A DNA stretch of 12,400 nucleotides, taken from contig DETL01000013.1 in NCBI GenBank assembly GCA_002361625.1, forward strand, positions 1-12,400. The letters run 5' to 3'. Within the stretch, counting starts at the first letter, position 1. Each line of letters opens with the position of its first letter. Under the pieces are notes generated by a model. The model was not told where the DNA came from, did not search any database, and saw only the letters and a list, made by a program, of their open reading frames with translations. The DNA is from Bacteroidales bacterium UBA3289. Lineage in GTDB: Bacteria; Bacteroidota; Bacteroidia; Bacteroidales; UBA932. Shown piece after piece: positions 6,640 to 12,400 of the stretch. Position numbers and translations under genes: made by a program.

Positions 6640-7775
6640 TCCTTCACGCTGAAAGCGTAGATGCAGTGGCTGTGGTAGGTCTCGCCGGGGCGGAGTACCA
6701 CGGAAGGCCACTGGGGCTTGTTGGGGGAGTCCGGATAGTGCTGGGTCTCCAGGCAGATGGCCGAGCGCTGCTTGTAAACGATGCCCTTCTTGCCCGTCAC
6801 GGTACCGTCCAGGAAGTTGCCGGTGTAGATCTGGACGCCGGGCTCGTCGGTGTACAGTTTCAGGGTGATGCCGGAAGCGGGGGAATACAGGAGGCCGGCC
6901 AGCTTGGTGATGTCACCCTGGGTATCCAGCACCCAGTTGTGGTCGTAGCCGTTTCCGTTGCGGATCTGTTCGTCGTCGGCATTGATGCGGTCTCCGATGA
7001 CGGCCAGCGTCCTGAAATCGAACGGCGTATTCTCCGTCGGAAGGATCTCACCCGTGGTCATATAGGTATTGTCCACCGGAGTGAAGCTGGTGGAATTCAG
7101 GCACAGGAGGTCGTCCGTGATGGGGTTGTTCGGGTCTCCGGAAAGGTTGAAGTAGGAGTGGTTCGTCATGTTGATGATCGTGGGCGCGGAGGTCGTGGCC
7201 TCATAGGCGATGTCGATCTTGTTGTCCGGGGTGAGGGTGTAGGTCACGTAGGCCTTCACTTCGCCGGGGAAGTTGTTGTCGCCGTCGGGAGAGACGCGGA
7301 GGAGTTTCACGTGCGTGGCATCGGCCTCCACGCACTCATAGACCTGATACTGCCAGCCGGTGGGGCCGCCGTGGAGACAGTGCTGGAAGTTGTTCTGGGG
7401 CAGCTGGTATTCGGTTCCGTCCAGGGTGAAACGGCCCTGGTTGATACGGTTCGCATACCGGCCGATGGCGGCGCCGAAGTCGGAAGCGTTGTTCTCGGGG
7501 AAATAGTCGGAGATTTTGTCAAAGCCCAGGACGACGTCCTGCATCTTGCCGTCCCGGTCCGGGACCATGATGGAGACGATGCGGCCGCCGAAGTTGGTGA
7601 TGCATACCTCCATGCCCGCCTCGTTCGTGAGGGTGTAGAGGGCTGTCGGAGCGCCGTTGTACTCGCTCACGAAATCGGCCGGGTTCAGGCCGGAGGCCGT
7701 GAGGGTCACCTGCTCTTTCTGGCCGCAGGCGACGAGGGCGAGGGCCGCGCAAAGGGAAATGATTGTCTTTTTCAT
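6636..7775 (-). CDS. galM: Aldose 1-epimerase (mutarotase), lipoprotein
   Basis: Interconverts alpha and beta anomers of aldoses such as glucose, galactose or arabinose. Of 379 residues, 1-17 form a lipoprotein signal with lipobox LVAC (Cys17), so the enzyme should be anchored outside the cytoplasm. This start (7775) is chosen because it begins MKKTIISL; an upstream in-frame ATG at 7811 would put 12 extra residues before the signal. Family motifs are all present: GRYANRI (105-111), CLHGG with His135, TNHSYFNL with catalytic-type His206, GYDHNWVL with Asp278, and CLETQHYPD with catalytic-type Glu343. Length is slightly above a cytoplasmic GalM because of the signal and linker. Divergent from the symporter gene, 116 bases between starts, suggesting a shared function in sugar uptake. 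The preferred sugar is not readable from sequence. Confidence 0.94.
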   Translation of the reverse strand: MKKTIISLCAALALVACGQKEQVTLTASGLNPADFVSEYNGAPTALYTLTNEAGMEVCITNFGGRIVSIMVPDRDGKMQDVVLGFDKISDYFPENNASDFGAAIGRYANRINQGRFTLDGTEYQLPQNNFQHCLHGGPTGWQYQVYECVEADATHVKLLRVSPDGDNNFPGEVKAYVTYTLTPDNKIDIAYEATTSAPTIINMTNHSYFNLSGDPNNPITDDLLCLNSTSFTPVDNTYMTTGEILPTENTPFDFRTLAVIGDRINADDEQIRNGNGYDHNWVLDTQGDITKLAGLLYSPASGITLKLYTDEPGVQIYTGNFLDGTVTGKKGIVYKQRSAICLETQHYPDSPNKPQWPSVVLRPGETYHSHCIYAFSVKD

Positions 7776-7808
7776 ATGTGGTTTGTTCTGTATTGGCATA
7801 TCGCTGCA

Positions 7809-7816
7809 CAAAGTTG
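7809..7816 (-). promoter_or_regulatory. Possible -7 element of the mutarotase gene
   Basis: CAACTTTG on the minus strand matches TAnnTTTG at all but the first base, 33 bases before the start at 7775. No good -33 element is seen. It is only 12 bases from the divergent element at 7829-7836, so the two promoters would overlap and may be controlled together. Confidence 0.4.
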
Positions 7817-7828
7817 CGAAAATTTTTC

Positions 7829-7836
7829 TATATTTG
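7829..7836 (+). promoter_or_regulatory. -7 element of the symporter-kinase operon
   Basis: TATATTTG matches TAnnTTTG, 55 bases before the symporter ATG. No TTTG lies 19-21 bases upstream. The region is strongly AT-rich compared with flanking genes. Confidence 0.5.
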
Positions 7837-7891
7837 AGAGATTTTTGAAAAAGATAGTAAAATAATCATCCATAAAAAACACAAAAACGAC

Positions 7892-9181
7892 ATGACTGAA
7901 ACCAAGAAAAACACCAATCTGGTGGCCATCATCACGATGTGCTTCATCTTTGCGATGATTTCTTTCGTGACCAACATGGCTGCCCCGTTCGGCAACATCT
8001 GGAAGGGCCAGTACAGCTGGGCCGGCATGATGGGCAACATGATGAACTTCGCCGCCTACCTGTTCATGGGTATCCCGGCGGGCAAGATGCTCCTCAAGGT
8101 GGGTTACAAGAAGACCACCCTCATCGCCCTGGCGACCGGTTTCGTGGGCATTGTGATCCAGTGGCTCTCCAGCCGTAGCTTCCTGGGTGGCAGCGCCATT
8201 TACGTGTACCTCCTCGGTGCCTTCGTGTGCGGCTTCTGCGTGTGCATGCTCAACACCGTGGTGAACCCGATGCTGAACCTCCTCGGCGGCGGCGGCAACA
8301 AGGGCAACCAGTACATCCAGATCGGCGGCACCCTGAACTCCCTCACCGGTACCCTGACTCCGCTTCTGGTGGGTGTTCTCATCGGCACCGTGACCGACAA
8401 GACTGCGATGTCCGACGTGGCTCCGTTGCTCTTTATCGCCATGGCCGTCTTCGCCATCGCCTTCGTCATCATTTCCCTCGTGAAGATCCCGGAGCCGGCG
8501 CAGGAGCGCAAGACCACCGTCTATGAGCACAGCGCCTGGAATTTCCGTCATTTCGTGCTCGGCGCCCTCGCCATCTTCTTCTATGTGGGCATCGAGATCG
8601 GTATCCCCGCCCAGGTGAACTTCTTCCTTTCCGATGCCTCCGCCAAGGGCGCCGGCATCGCGGTGAACGGTGCGGCCATCGGCGGCGCGATCGCGGCCGT
8701 GTACTGGCTGCTCATGATGGTGGGCCGTTTCTCCTCCACCCTCATCTCCGGCAAGGTTTCCACCCGTACCCAGATGACGGTCGTGAGCGCCGTTGCGATC
8801 ATCCTCGTCATCGCCGCCATCTTCACGCCGAAGACGGTCACCGTCAACATGCCCGGCTACAGCGCCGCCGACGGTTTCGCGATGTTCCGCGTCCCGCTGA
8901 GCTGCCTGTTCCTCGTGCTCTGCGGTCTGTGCACCTCCGTCATGTGGGGCGCCATCTTCAACCTCGCGGTCGAAGGCCTCGGCAAGTACACCGAGTCCGC
9001 TTCCGGTATCTTCATGATGCTGGTCGTCGGCGGCGGTATCATGCCGCTCATCCAGGAATACCTCGCCAAGGGTGTCGGCTACATGAACAGCTACTGGCTC
9101 GTCGTCGCGATGCTGGCTTACCTGCTCTACTACGCCGTCTCCGGCTCCAAGAACGTTAACAAGGACATTCCTGTCGACTAA
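7892..9181 (+). CDS. FHS-family sugar:H+ symporter (FucP/GluP-like MFS)
   Basis: A 429-residue polytopic inner-membrane protein with about 12 hydrophobic segments. Features of the fucose-galactose-glucose:H+ symporter branch of the major facilitator superfamily are visible: LLKVGYKK between helices 2 and 3 (67-74), CMLNTVVNPMLNLL in helix 4 (118-131), YWLLMMVGRF (271-280), and the C-terminal block MWGAIFNLAVEGLGKYTESA (351-370) followed by GGGIMPLIQ (380-388). First gene of a two-gene operon with a ROK kinase 12 bases downstream and divergent from a mutarotase, which points to import of a free hexose or pentose. Glucose or galactose is most likely from the kinase partner; arabinose is possible given the neighbouring araA. 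No Shine-Dalgarno is evident. Confidence 0.9.
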   Translation: MTETKKNTNLVAIITMCFIFAMISFVTNMAAPFGNIWKGQYSWAGMMGNMMNFAAYLFMGIPAGKMLLKVGYKKTTLIALATGFVGIVIQWLSSRSFLGGSAIYVYLLGAFVCGFCVCMLNTVVNPMLNLLGGGGNKGNQYIQIGGTLNSLTGTLTPLLVGVLIGTVTDKTAMSDVAPLLFIAMAVFAIAFVIISLVKIPEPAQERKTTVYEHSAWNFRHFVLGALAIFFYVGIEIGIPAQVNFFLSDASAKGAGIAVNGAAIGGAIAAVYWLLMMVGRFSSTLISGKVSTRTQMTVVSAVAIILVIAAIFTPKTVTVNMPGYSAADGFAMFRVPLSCLFLVLCGLCTSVMWGAIFNLAVEGLGKYTESASGIFMMLVVGGGIMPLIQEYLAKGVGYMNSYWLVVAMLAYLLYYAVSGSKNVNKDIPVD

Positions 9182-9193
9182 TCCTTTGATATA

Positions 9194-10153
9194 ATGGCAC
9201 AAGACTTAGTAATCGGTATCGACGTAGGCGGACAGACCGCCAAGTGCGGCGTCGTGGACGCCCGCGGCAACATCGTCGCCCAGACCGTCATCAGTTCCGA
9301 AAATACGGAAAGCGCGGACCAGTTCGTCGCCGCCCTCGCGGAGGCCCTGCAGCGCATCATCACCGAGGCCAATGCCGAAGGCTGCATCCGCGGCATCGGC
9401 GTGGGCATCCCGAACGGCAACTTCTACACCGGCGTCGTCGAGAACGCCGTGAACCTCGTCTGGGCCAAGGGCGGCAACATCCCCTTCGCCAAGATGCTCC
9501 AGGAGCAGATGAACGGCATCCCCGTCTCCCTCACGAATGATGCGAACGCCGCCGCCATGGGCGAAATGACCTATGGCGCCGCCCGTGGCATGAAGAACTT
9601 CATCATGATCACCCTCGGCACCGGTGTCGGTTCCGGTATCGTGATCAACGGAGAGGTCGTGTATGGCCACGACGGATTTGCCGGCGAACTGGGCCACACC
9701 TGTGCTGTGCGCCATAATGGCCGTCGCTGCAACTGCGGCAAGGAAGGCTGCCTGGAGACGTACGCCTCCGCGACCGGCGTTGCCCGTACCGCCCGTGAAT
9801 GGCTGGACATGACCGACGAGCCGTCCCTCCTCCGTTCCCTGGACAACATCAAGTCCAAGAACGTCTATGAGGCGGCGAAGGAAGGCGACAAGCTCGCCCT
9901 CCGCGTGTTCGAATACACCGGCCGCATCCTCGGCGAGAAATTCGCGGACTTCATCGAGTTCTCCGCCCCGGAGGCCATCGTCCTCTTCGGCGGCTTGGCC
10001 CGTGCCCGCGAGTTCCTCGAGGAGCCCATCCGCAAGTCCATGGACGAGAACGTCATCCCGCTCTGGCGCGGCAAGGTGAAGCTCGTCTTCTCCCAGCTCA
10101 AGGAGTCCGACGCCGCCATCCTCGGCGCCTCCGCCCTCGCCTGGGAACTGTAA
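9194..10153 (+). CDS. ROK-family sugar kinase
   Basis: A 319-residue cytoplasmic kinase expected to phosphorylate the sugar brought in by the upstream symporter, most plausibly glucose. The ATP-binding segment GIDVGGQTAKCG (8-19), catalytic Asp116 in NDANAAAMGE, LGTGVGSGIVINGEVVYG (141-158), GELGH (164-168) and the zinc-binding cluster CNCGKEGCLE (179-188) match the ROK family in order and spacing. The phosphate-1 loop has Gln where GGT is usual. No N-terminal helix-turn-helix is present, so it is a kinase, not a ROK repressor. Twelve bases separate it from the symporter gene, and a strong terminator follows 19 bases after the stop. Confidence 0.92.
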   Translation: MAQDLVIGIDVGGQTAKCGVVDARGNIVAQTVISSENTESADQFVAALAEALQRIITEANAEGCIRGIGVGIPNGNFYTGVVENAVNLVWAKGGNIPFAKMLQEQMNGIPVSLTNDANAAAMGEMTYGAARGMKNFIMITLGTGVGSGIVINGEVVYGHDGFAGELGHTCAVRHNGRRCNCGKEGCLETYASATGVARTAREWLDMTDEPSLLRSLDNIKSKNVYEAAKEGDKLALRVFEYTGRILGEKFADFIEFSAPEAIVLFGGLARAREFLEEPIRKSMDENVIPLWRGKVKLVFSQLKESDAAILGASALAWEL

Positions 10154-10171
10154 CAGTTTTACGCAATCTTT

Positions 10172-10210
10172 CGTCCCCGACCGATTTCCCGGCCGGGGAC
10201 GTTTTTGTTA
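10172..10210 (+). terminator. Intrinsic terminator of the symporter-kinase operon
   Basis: CGTCCCCGACCG (10172-10183) pairs with CGGCCGGGGACG (10190-10201) apart from one A-C mismatch, around a 6-base loop, followed by TTTTTGTTAT. It lies 18 bases after the ROK kinase stop. Confidence 0.9.
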
Positions 10211-10234
10211 TAGCGTTGATTAATAGTGAATTAT

Positions 10235-10276
10235 AAAAAGTGCTTTATGTCGAAAAACATAAAGCACTTTTAGTAA
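10235..10276 (-). terminator. Hairpin repeat copy B, terminator of the araA-kinase operon
   Basis: AAAAGTGCTTTATGT (10236-10250) pairs perfectly with ACATAAAGCACTTTT (10257-10271), a 15-bp stem with a 6-base loop. Read on the minus strand the stem ends in TTTTT then ATAATTC, placing a usable T-tract about 70 bases past the FGGY kinase stop. The core 10242-10276 is the second copy of the element at 3157-3191, with a compensatory stem change. Confidence 0.75.
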
Positions 10277-10284
10277 ACAGTTGA

Positions 10285-10298
10285 CAGTCAGATGACTG
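10285..10298. repeat. Short inverted repeat
   Basis: CAGTCA (10285-10290) and TGACTG (10293-10298) are perfect inverted arms with a 2-base centre, lying between the FGGY kinase stop and its terminator hairpin. A functional role is not evident. Confidence 0.35.
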
Positions 10299-10307
10299 CG
10301 GAAAACG

Positions 10308-11897
10308 CTACTTCTTGTACTGCACGGCGGCGGCCTCAACGGGGAGGGCGGCCTTGTAGTTCGCGAGGTAGGCTTCGAAGCCGGCGACATCGGCGGGATC
10401 CGGGTCGATCTTGGTGCCGGTGTTGCCGGCGAAGACGACCTTGTCCAGGAAGTCGGGCAGGGAGAGGGAACCGCCGTTCGCCATGTAGGAACCCAGGAGG
10501 GCGATGCCCCAGGCGCCGCCTTCGCCCGCGGTCTCCATGACGGAGATGGGGGAGTTCAGGGCGGCGGCGAGGAAGCGCTGTCCCACGACCGGGGTCTTGA
10601 ACAGGCCGCCGTGGCCGGTGATGCGGTCCACCTTCACGTGCTCCTTCTCGAACAGCACGTCATTGCCGATCTTGAGCACGGCGATGGCGCCGTACAGCTG
10701 GGCGCGGAAGAAGTTCGCGAGGGAGAACTTGTCGGAGGCGCTGCGCACGAACAGCGGACGGCCCTCCGCGAAGCCGGTGACCGGCTCGCCGGAGACGTAG
10801 TTGTAGGCCACGAGGCCGCCGCAGTCGGGATCGCCCTCCAGAGCGTGCGTGAACAGGATGCGATAGATGTCGTGCTTGTCGTCGATGGGCCCCAGGAGGG
10901 CCTGGTACTCGCGGATCATCTTCACCCAGGCGTTCAGTTCCGACGTGCAGTTGTTGCAGTGGACCATCGCGACGAGATTCCCGTCCGGCGTGGTGACCAT
11001 GTCGATCATCTCGTTCGGCTCCGACAGCTCATGCTCCAGGACGATCATGGAGAAGGAGGAGGTGCCGGCGGAGACGTTGCCCGTGCGGGGCTTGACGGCG
11101 TTCGTCGCGACCATGCCGGTCCCGGCGTCGCCTTCCGGCGGGCACAGGGGCACACCGGCCTTCAGGTGGCCGGAGATGTCCAGCCGCTTGGCACCGGTCT
11201 CGGTGAGACGGCCGGCGGCCGCGCCGGCGGGCAGCACCTTGGGCAGGATGTCCCGGAGCTTCCAGGGATAGCCCTTCGGGGCAACGAGTTTCTCGAACTT
11301 CTCCACCATGTCGGCGCGGTAGTTGCCGGTGGCCGGGTCGATGGGCAGCATGCCGGAGGCGTCGCCCACGCCCAGGACCTTCTCGCCGGTGAGCTTCCAG
11401 TGGATGTAACCGGCCAGGGTGGTGAAGTAGGCAATCTGAGGAACGTGCTCCTCTCCGTTCAGGATGGCCTGGTACAGGTGGGAGATGCTCCAGCGGAGCG
11501 GGATGTTATAGACGAAGAGCTTGGAGAGCTCCGCCGCGGCGGGGCCGGTGTTGGTGTTCCGCCAGGTGCGGAAGGGAACGAGGAGACTGCCCTCGGCGTT
11601 GAACGGCATGTAGCCATGCATCATAGCGCTGATGCCGATGGCGGCGAGATGCTCGATCTCCACGTCGTAGCGGGCCTTTACGTCGGCGCGGAGGGAGGCG
11701 TAGCAGTCCTGCAGGCCGAACCAGATGGCCTCCTTGCTGTAGGTCCAGAGGCCGTCCACGAGCTGGTTCTCCCACTCATGGGCGCCCTGGGCGATGGGAT
11801 TGTGGTCCTCATCGACCAGGACGGCCTTGATGCGGGTGGATCCGAACTCGATGCCCAGGATGGCTTTTCCGGTTTCGATGGTGATCCTCGGGTCCAT
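10308..11897 (-). CDS. FGGY-family pentulose kinase, probable L-ribulokinase
   Basis: A 529-residue cytoplasmic sugar kinase. As the gene directly after araA it most likely phosphorylates L-ribulose to L-ribulose 5-phosphate; FGGY kinases of this xylulokinase-like type fill that role in Bacteroides arabinose loci, whereas E. coli AraB is a different branch. The N-terminal phosphate loop GIEFGSTRIKAVL (15-27), catalytic-type Asp257 in PPEGDAGTGM, second phosphate motif NVSAGTSSFSM (274-284) and adenosine motif GHGGLFKTP (428-436) are in family order and at normal spacing. The ATG is one base after the araA stop (TAG-C-ATG), implying coupling. D-xylulose kinase activity is the main alternative; the araA neighbour argues against it. 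Confidence 0.88.
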   Translation of the reverse strand: MDPRITIETGKAILGIEFGSTRIKAVLVDEDHNPIAQGAHEWENQLVDGLWTYSKEAIWFGLQDCYASLRADVKARYDVEIEHLAAIGISAMMHGYMPFNAEGSLLVPFRTWRNTNTGPAAAELSKLFVYNIPLRWSISHLYQAILNGEEHVPQIAYFTTLAGYIHWKLTGEKVLGVGDASGMLPIDPATGNYRADMVEKFEKLVAPKGYPWKLRDILPKVLPAGAAAGRLTETGAKRLDISGHLKAGVPLCPPEGDAGTGMVATNAVKPRTGNVSAGTSSFSMIVLEHELSEPNEMIDMVTTPDGNLVAMVHCNNCTSELNAWVKMIREYQALLGPIDDKHDIYRILFTHALEGDPDCGGLVAYNYVSGEPVTGFAEGRPLFVRSASDKFSLANFFRAQLYGAIAVLKIGNDVLFEKEHVKVDRITGHGGLFKTPVVGQRFLAAALNSPISVMETAGEGGAWGIALLGSYMANGGSLSLPDFLDKVVFAGNTGTKIDPDPADVAGFEAYLANYKAALPVEAAAVQYKK

Positions 11898-11898
11898 G

Positions 11899-12400
11899 CT
11901 ACTTGAGGGCTTTGTTCAGGAGATAATAGACCTCGTTCGTGCGGAGTTCCTTCTTGAATCCTTCGATGGTCGTATGCTTGTCGATATGGACGAACTCGAT
12001 GCCGGTCATCTCGGCGAAATCGTCCCAGTATTCAGCCGTGATGTCATAGCTGAAGGCGGAGTGGTGCGTACCGCCGGCGAGGATCCAGGCCCCGGCACCC
12101 ACCTCGAAGGTAGGCTGCGGGATCCAGAGGGCGGAGGCGACGGGGAGCTTGGGCATGGGCTTGGGCTCGATGCACTCCACGTCCTGCGCGATGAGGCGGA
12201 AGCGGTTTCCGAGGTCCACGACGGTGGCTTTGATGCCGAAACCGGTCTTGGAGGTGAATACGAGACGGGCGGTGGGCTGCTTGCGGATGCCGATGCCCAG
12301 GAAATGGACCTCGAGCTTGGGTTTGTCCGTGGCGATCATCGGGCACACCTCGAGCATGTGGCTCTGGAGGGAGGAGCTGCGGTCGCCGGCGAAGTTGAGG
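11899..12400 (-). CDS. araA: L-arabinose isomerase, C-terminal part
   Basis: The visible 166 or so residues, read from the right window edge to TAG at 11901-11899, are the C-terminal third of AraA, which converts L-arabinose to L-ribulose. Recognisable conserved blocks are NFAGDRSSSLQSHMLEVCP, VHFLGIG, ARLVF, VVDLGNRFRLIAQDVE, PKLPVASALW, WILAGGTHHSAFS and a tail GIEFVHIDKHTTIEGFKKEL. The Glu of LEVCP and the His pair of GGTHH fall in the blocks that supply metal ligands in this family. The frame is open to the edge; the gene starts outside the window, so an ATG at 12357 is internal. Upstream gene of the minus-strand pair with the FGGY kinase. Confidence 0.95.
   Translation of the reverse strand, partial: LNFAGDRSSSLQSHMLEVCPMIATDKPKLEVHFLGIGIRKQPTARLVFTSKTGFGIKATVVDLGNRFRLIAQDVECIEPKPMPKLPVASALWIPQPTFEVGAGAWILAGGTHHSAFSYDITAEYWDDFAEMTGIEFVHIDKHTTIEGFKKELRTNEVYYLLNKALK

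Noticed and set aside
4084..6711. An 875-codon open frame on the minus strand opposite the adaptor and both permeases
   Set aside because: Its product is His/Asp/Arg-rich low-complexity sequence without family motifs, while the plus strand encodes well-recognised proteins. GC-rich third positions in the real genes suppress stops in the antisense frame.
6666..7865. A 399-codon plus-strand frame opposite the mutarotase
   Set aside because: Composition-driven shadow; the minus strand has every mutarotase active-site block.
7772..9202. A 476-codon minus-strand frame opposite the symporter gene
   Set aside because: The product is an acidic and His-rich composition artefact; the plus strand has clear FHS-family motifs.
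10611..11906. A 431-codon plus-strand frame opposite the FGGY kinase
   Set aside because: No family motifs, and the minus strand carries all kinase motifs in order.
12356..12400. ATG at 12357 as the start of a short separate gene
   Set aside because: The frame continues upstream to the window edge with conserved AraA residues (NFAGDRSSSLQSH), so this is an internal Met.

Overview
The window looks like chromosomal DNA from a GC-rich member of the Bacteroidales. Supporting this: several intergenic gaps carry the Bacteroidetes-type -7 promoter motif TAnnTTTG (two copies also have an upstream TTTG at the right spacing), Shine-Dalgarno sequences are weak or absent before many starts, the mutarotase is a lipoprotein, and the arabinose isomerase plus FGGY kinase pair is of the type found in Bacteroides arabinose loci. 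Genus is not determinable by eye.

Layout. Positions 1-169 hold the 3' end of an unidentified, less GC-rich open frame, followed by a strong GC hairpin (190-219). An AT-rich gap (223-412) contains a good minus-strand promoter, an 18-bp near-palindrome and a 22-nt-period tandem repeat. Next is an AraC-family regulator (413-1345, minus), divergent from a four-gene plus-strand export operon: TolC-like outer-membrane factor (1534-3126), HlyD-like periplasmic adaptor (3227-4210), and two ABC-2-type membrane proteins (4207-5376 and 5380-6639). No ATPase is encoded here. The AraC protein is the natural candidate regulator of this tripartite pump.

The right half is sugar metabolism. A lipoprotein aldose 1-epimerase (6636-7775, minus) converges on the export operon with a 4-bp overlap; its intrinsic terminator lies inside the last permease gene. 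Divergent from it is a plus-strand pair, an FHS-family (FucP/GluP-like) sugar:H+ symporter (7892-9181) and a ROK sugar kinase (9194-10153). These would interconvert anomers outside the cytoplasm, import the sugar and phosphorylate it. Converging from the right edge is a minus-strand pair, L-arabinose isomerase (3' part, 11899-12400) and an FGGY pentulose kinase (10308-11897), the first two steps of L-arabinose catabolism. Each convergent operon has its own hairpin terminator in the 10154-10307 gap.

The least expected signals are a 35-nt hairpin element present twice (3157-3191 and 10242-10276) with a compensatory base-pair change in the stem, a possible minus-strand small RNA between 304 and 190, and a long methionine-rich insertion in the predicted extracellular loop of the TolC-like protein. 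I saw no rRNA, tRNA, CRISPR array or complete mobile element. No clearly novel multi-gene system stands out; the gene content is mostly recognisable families.
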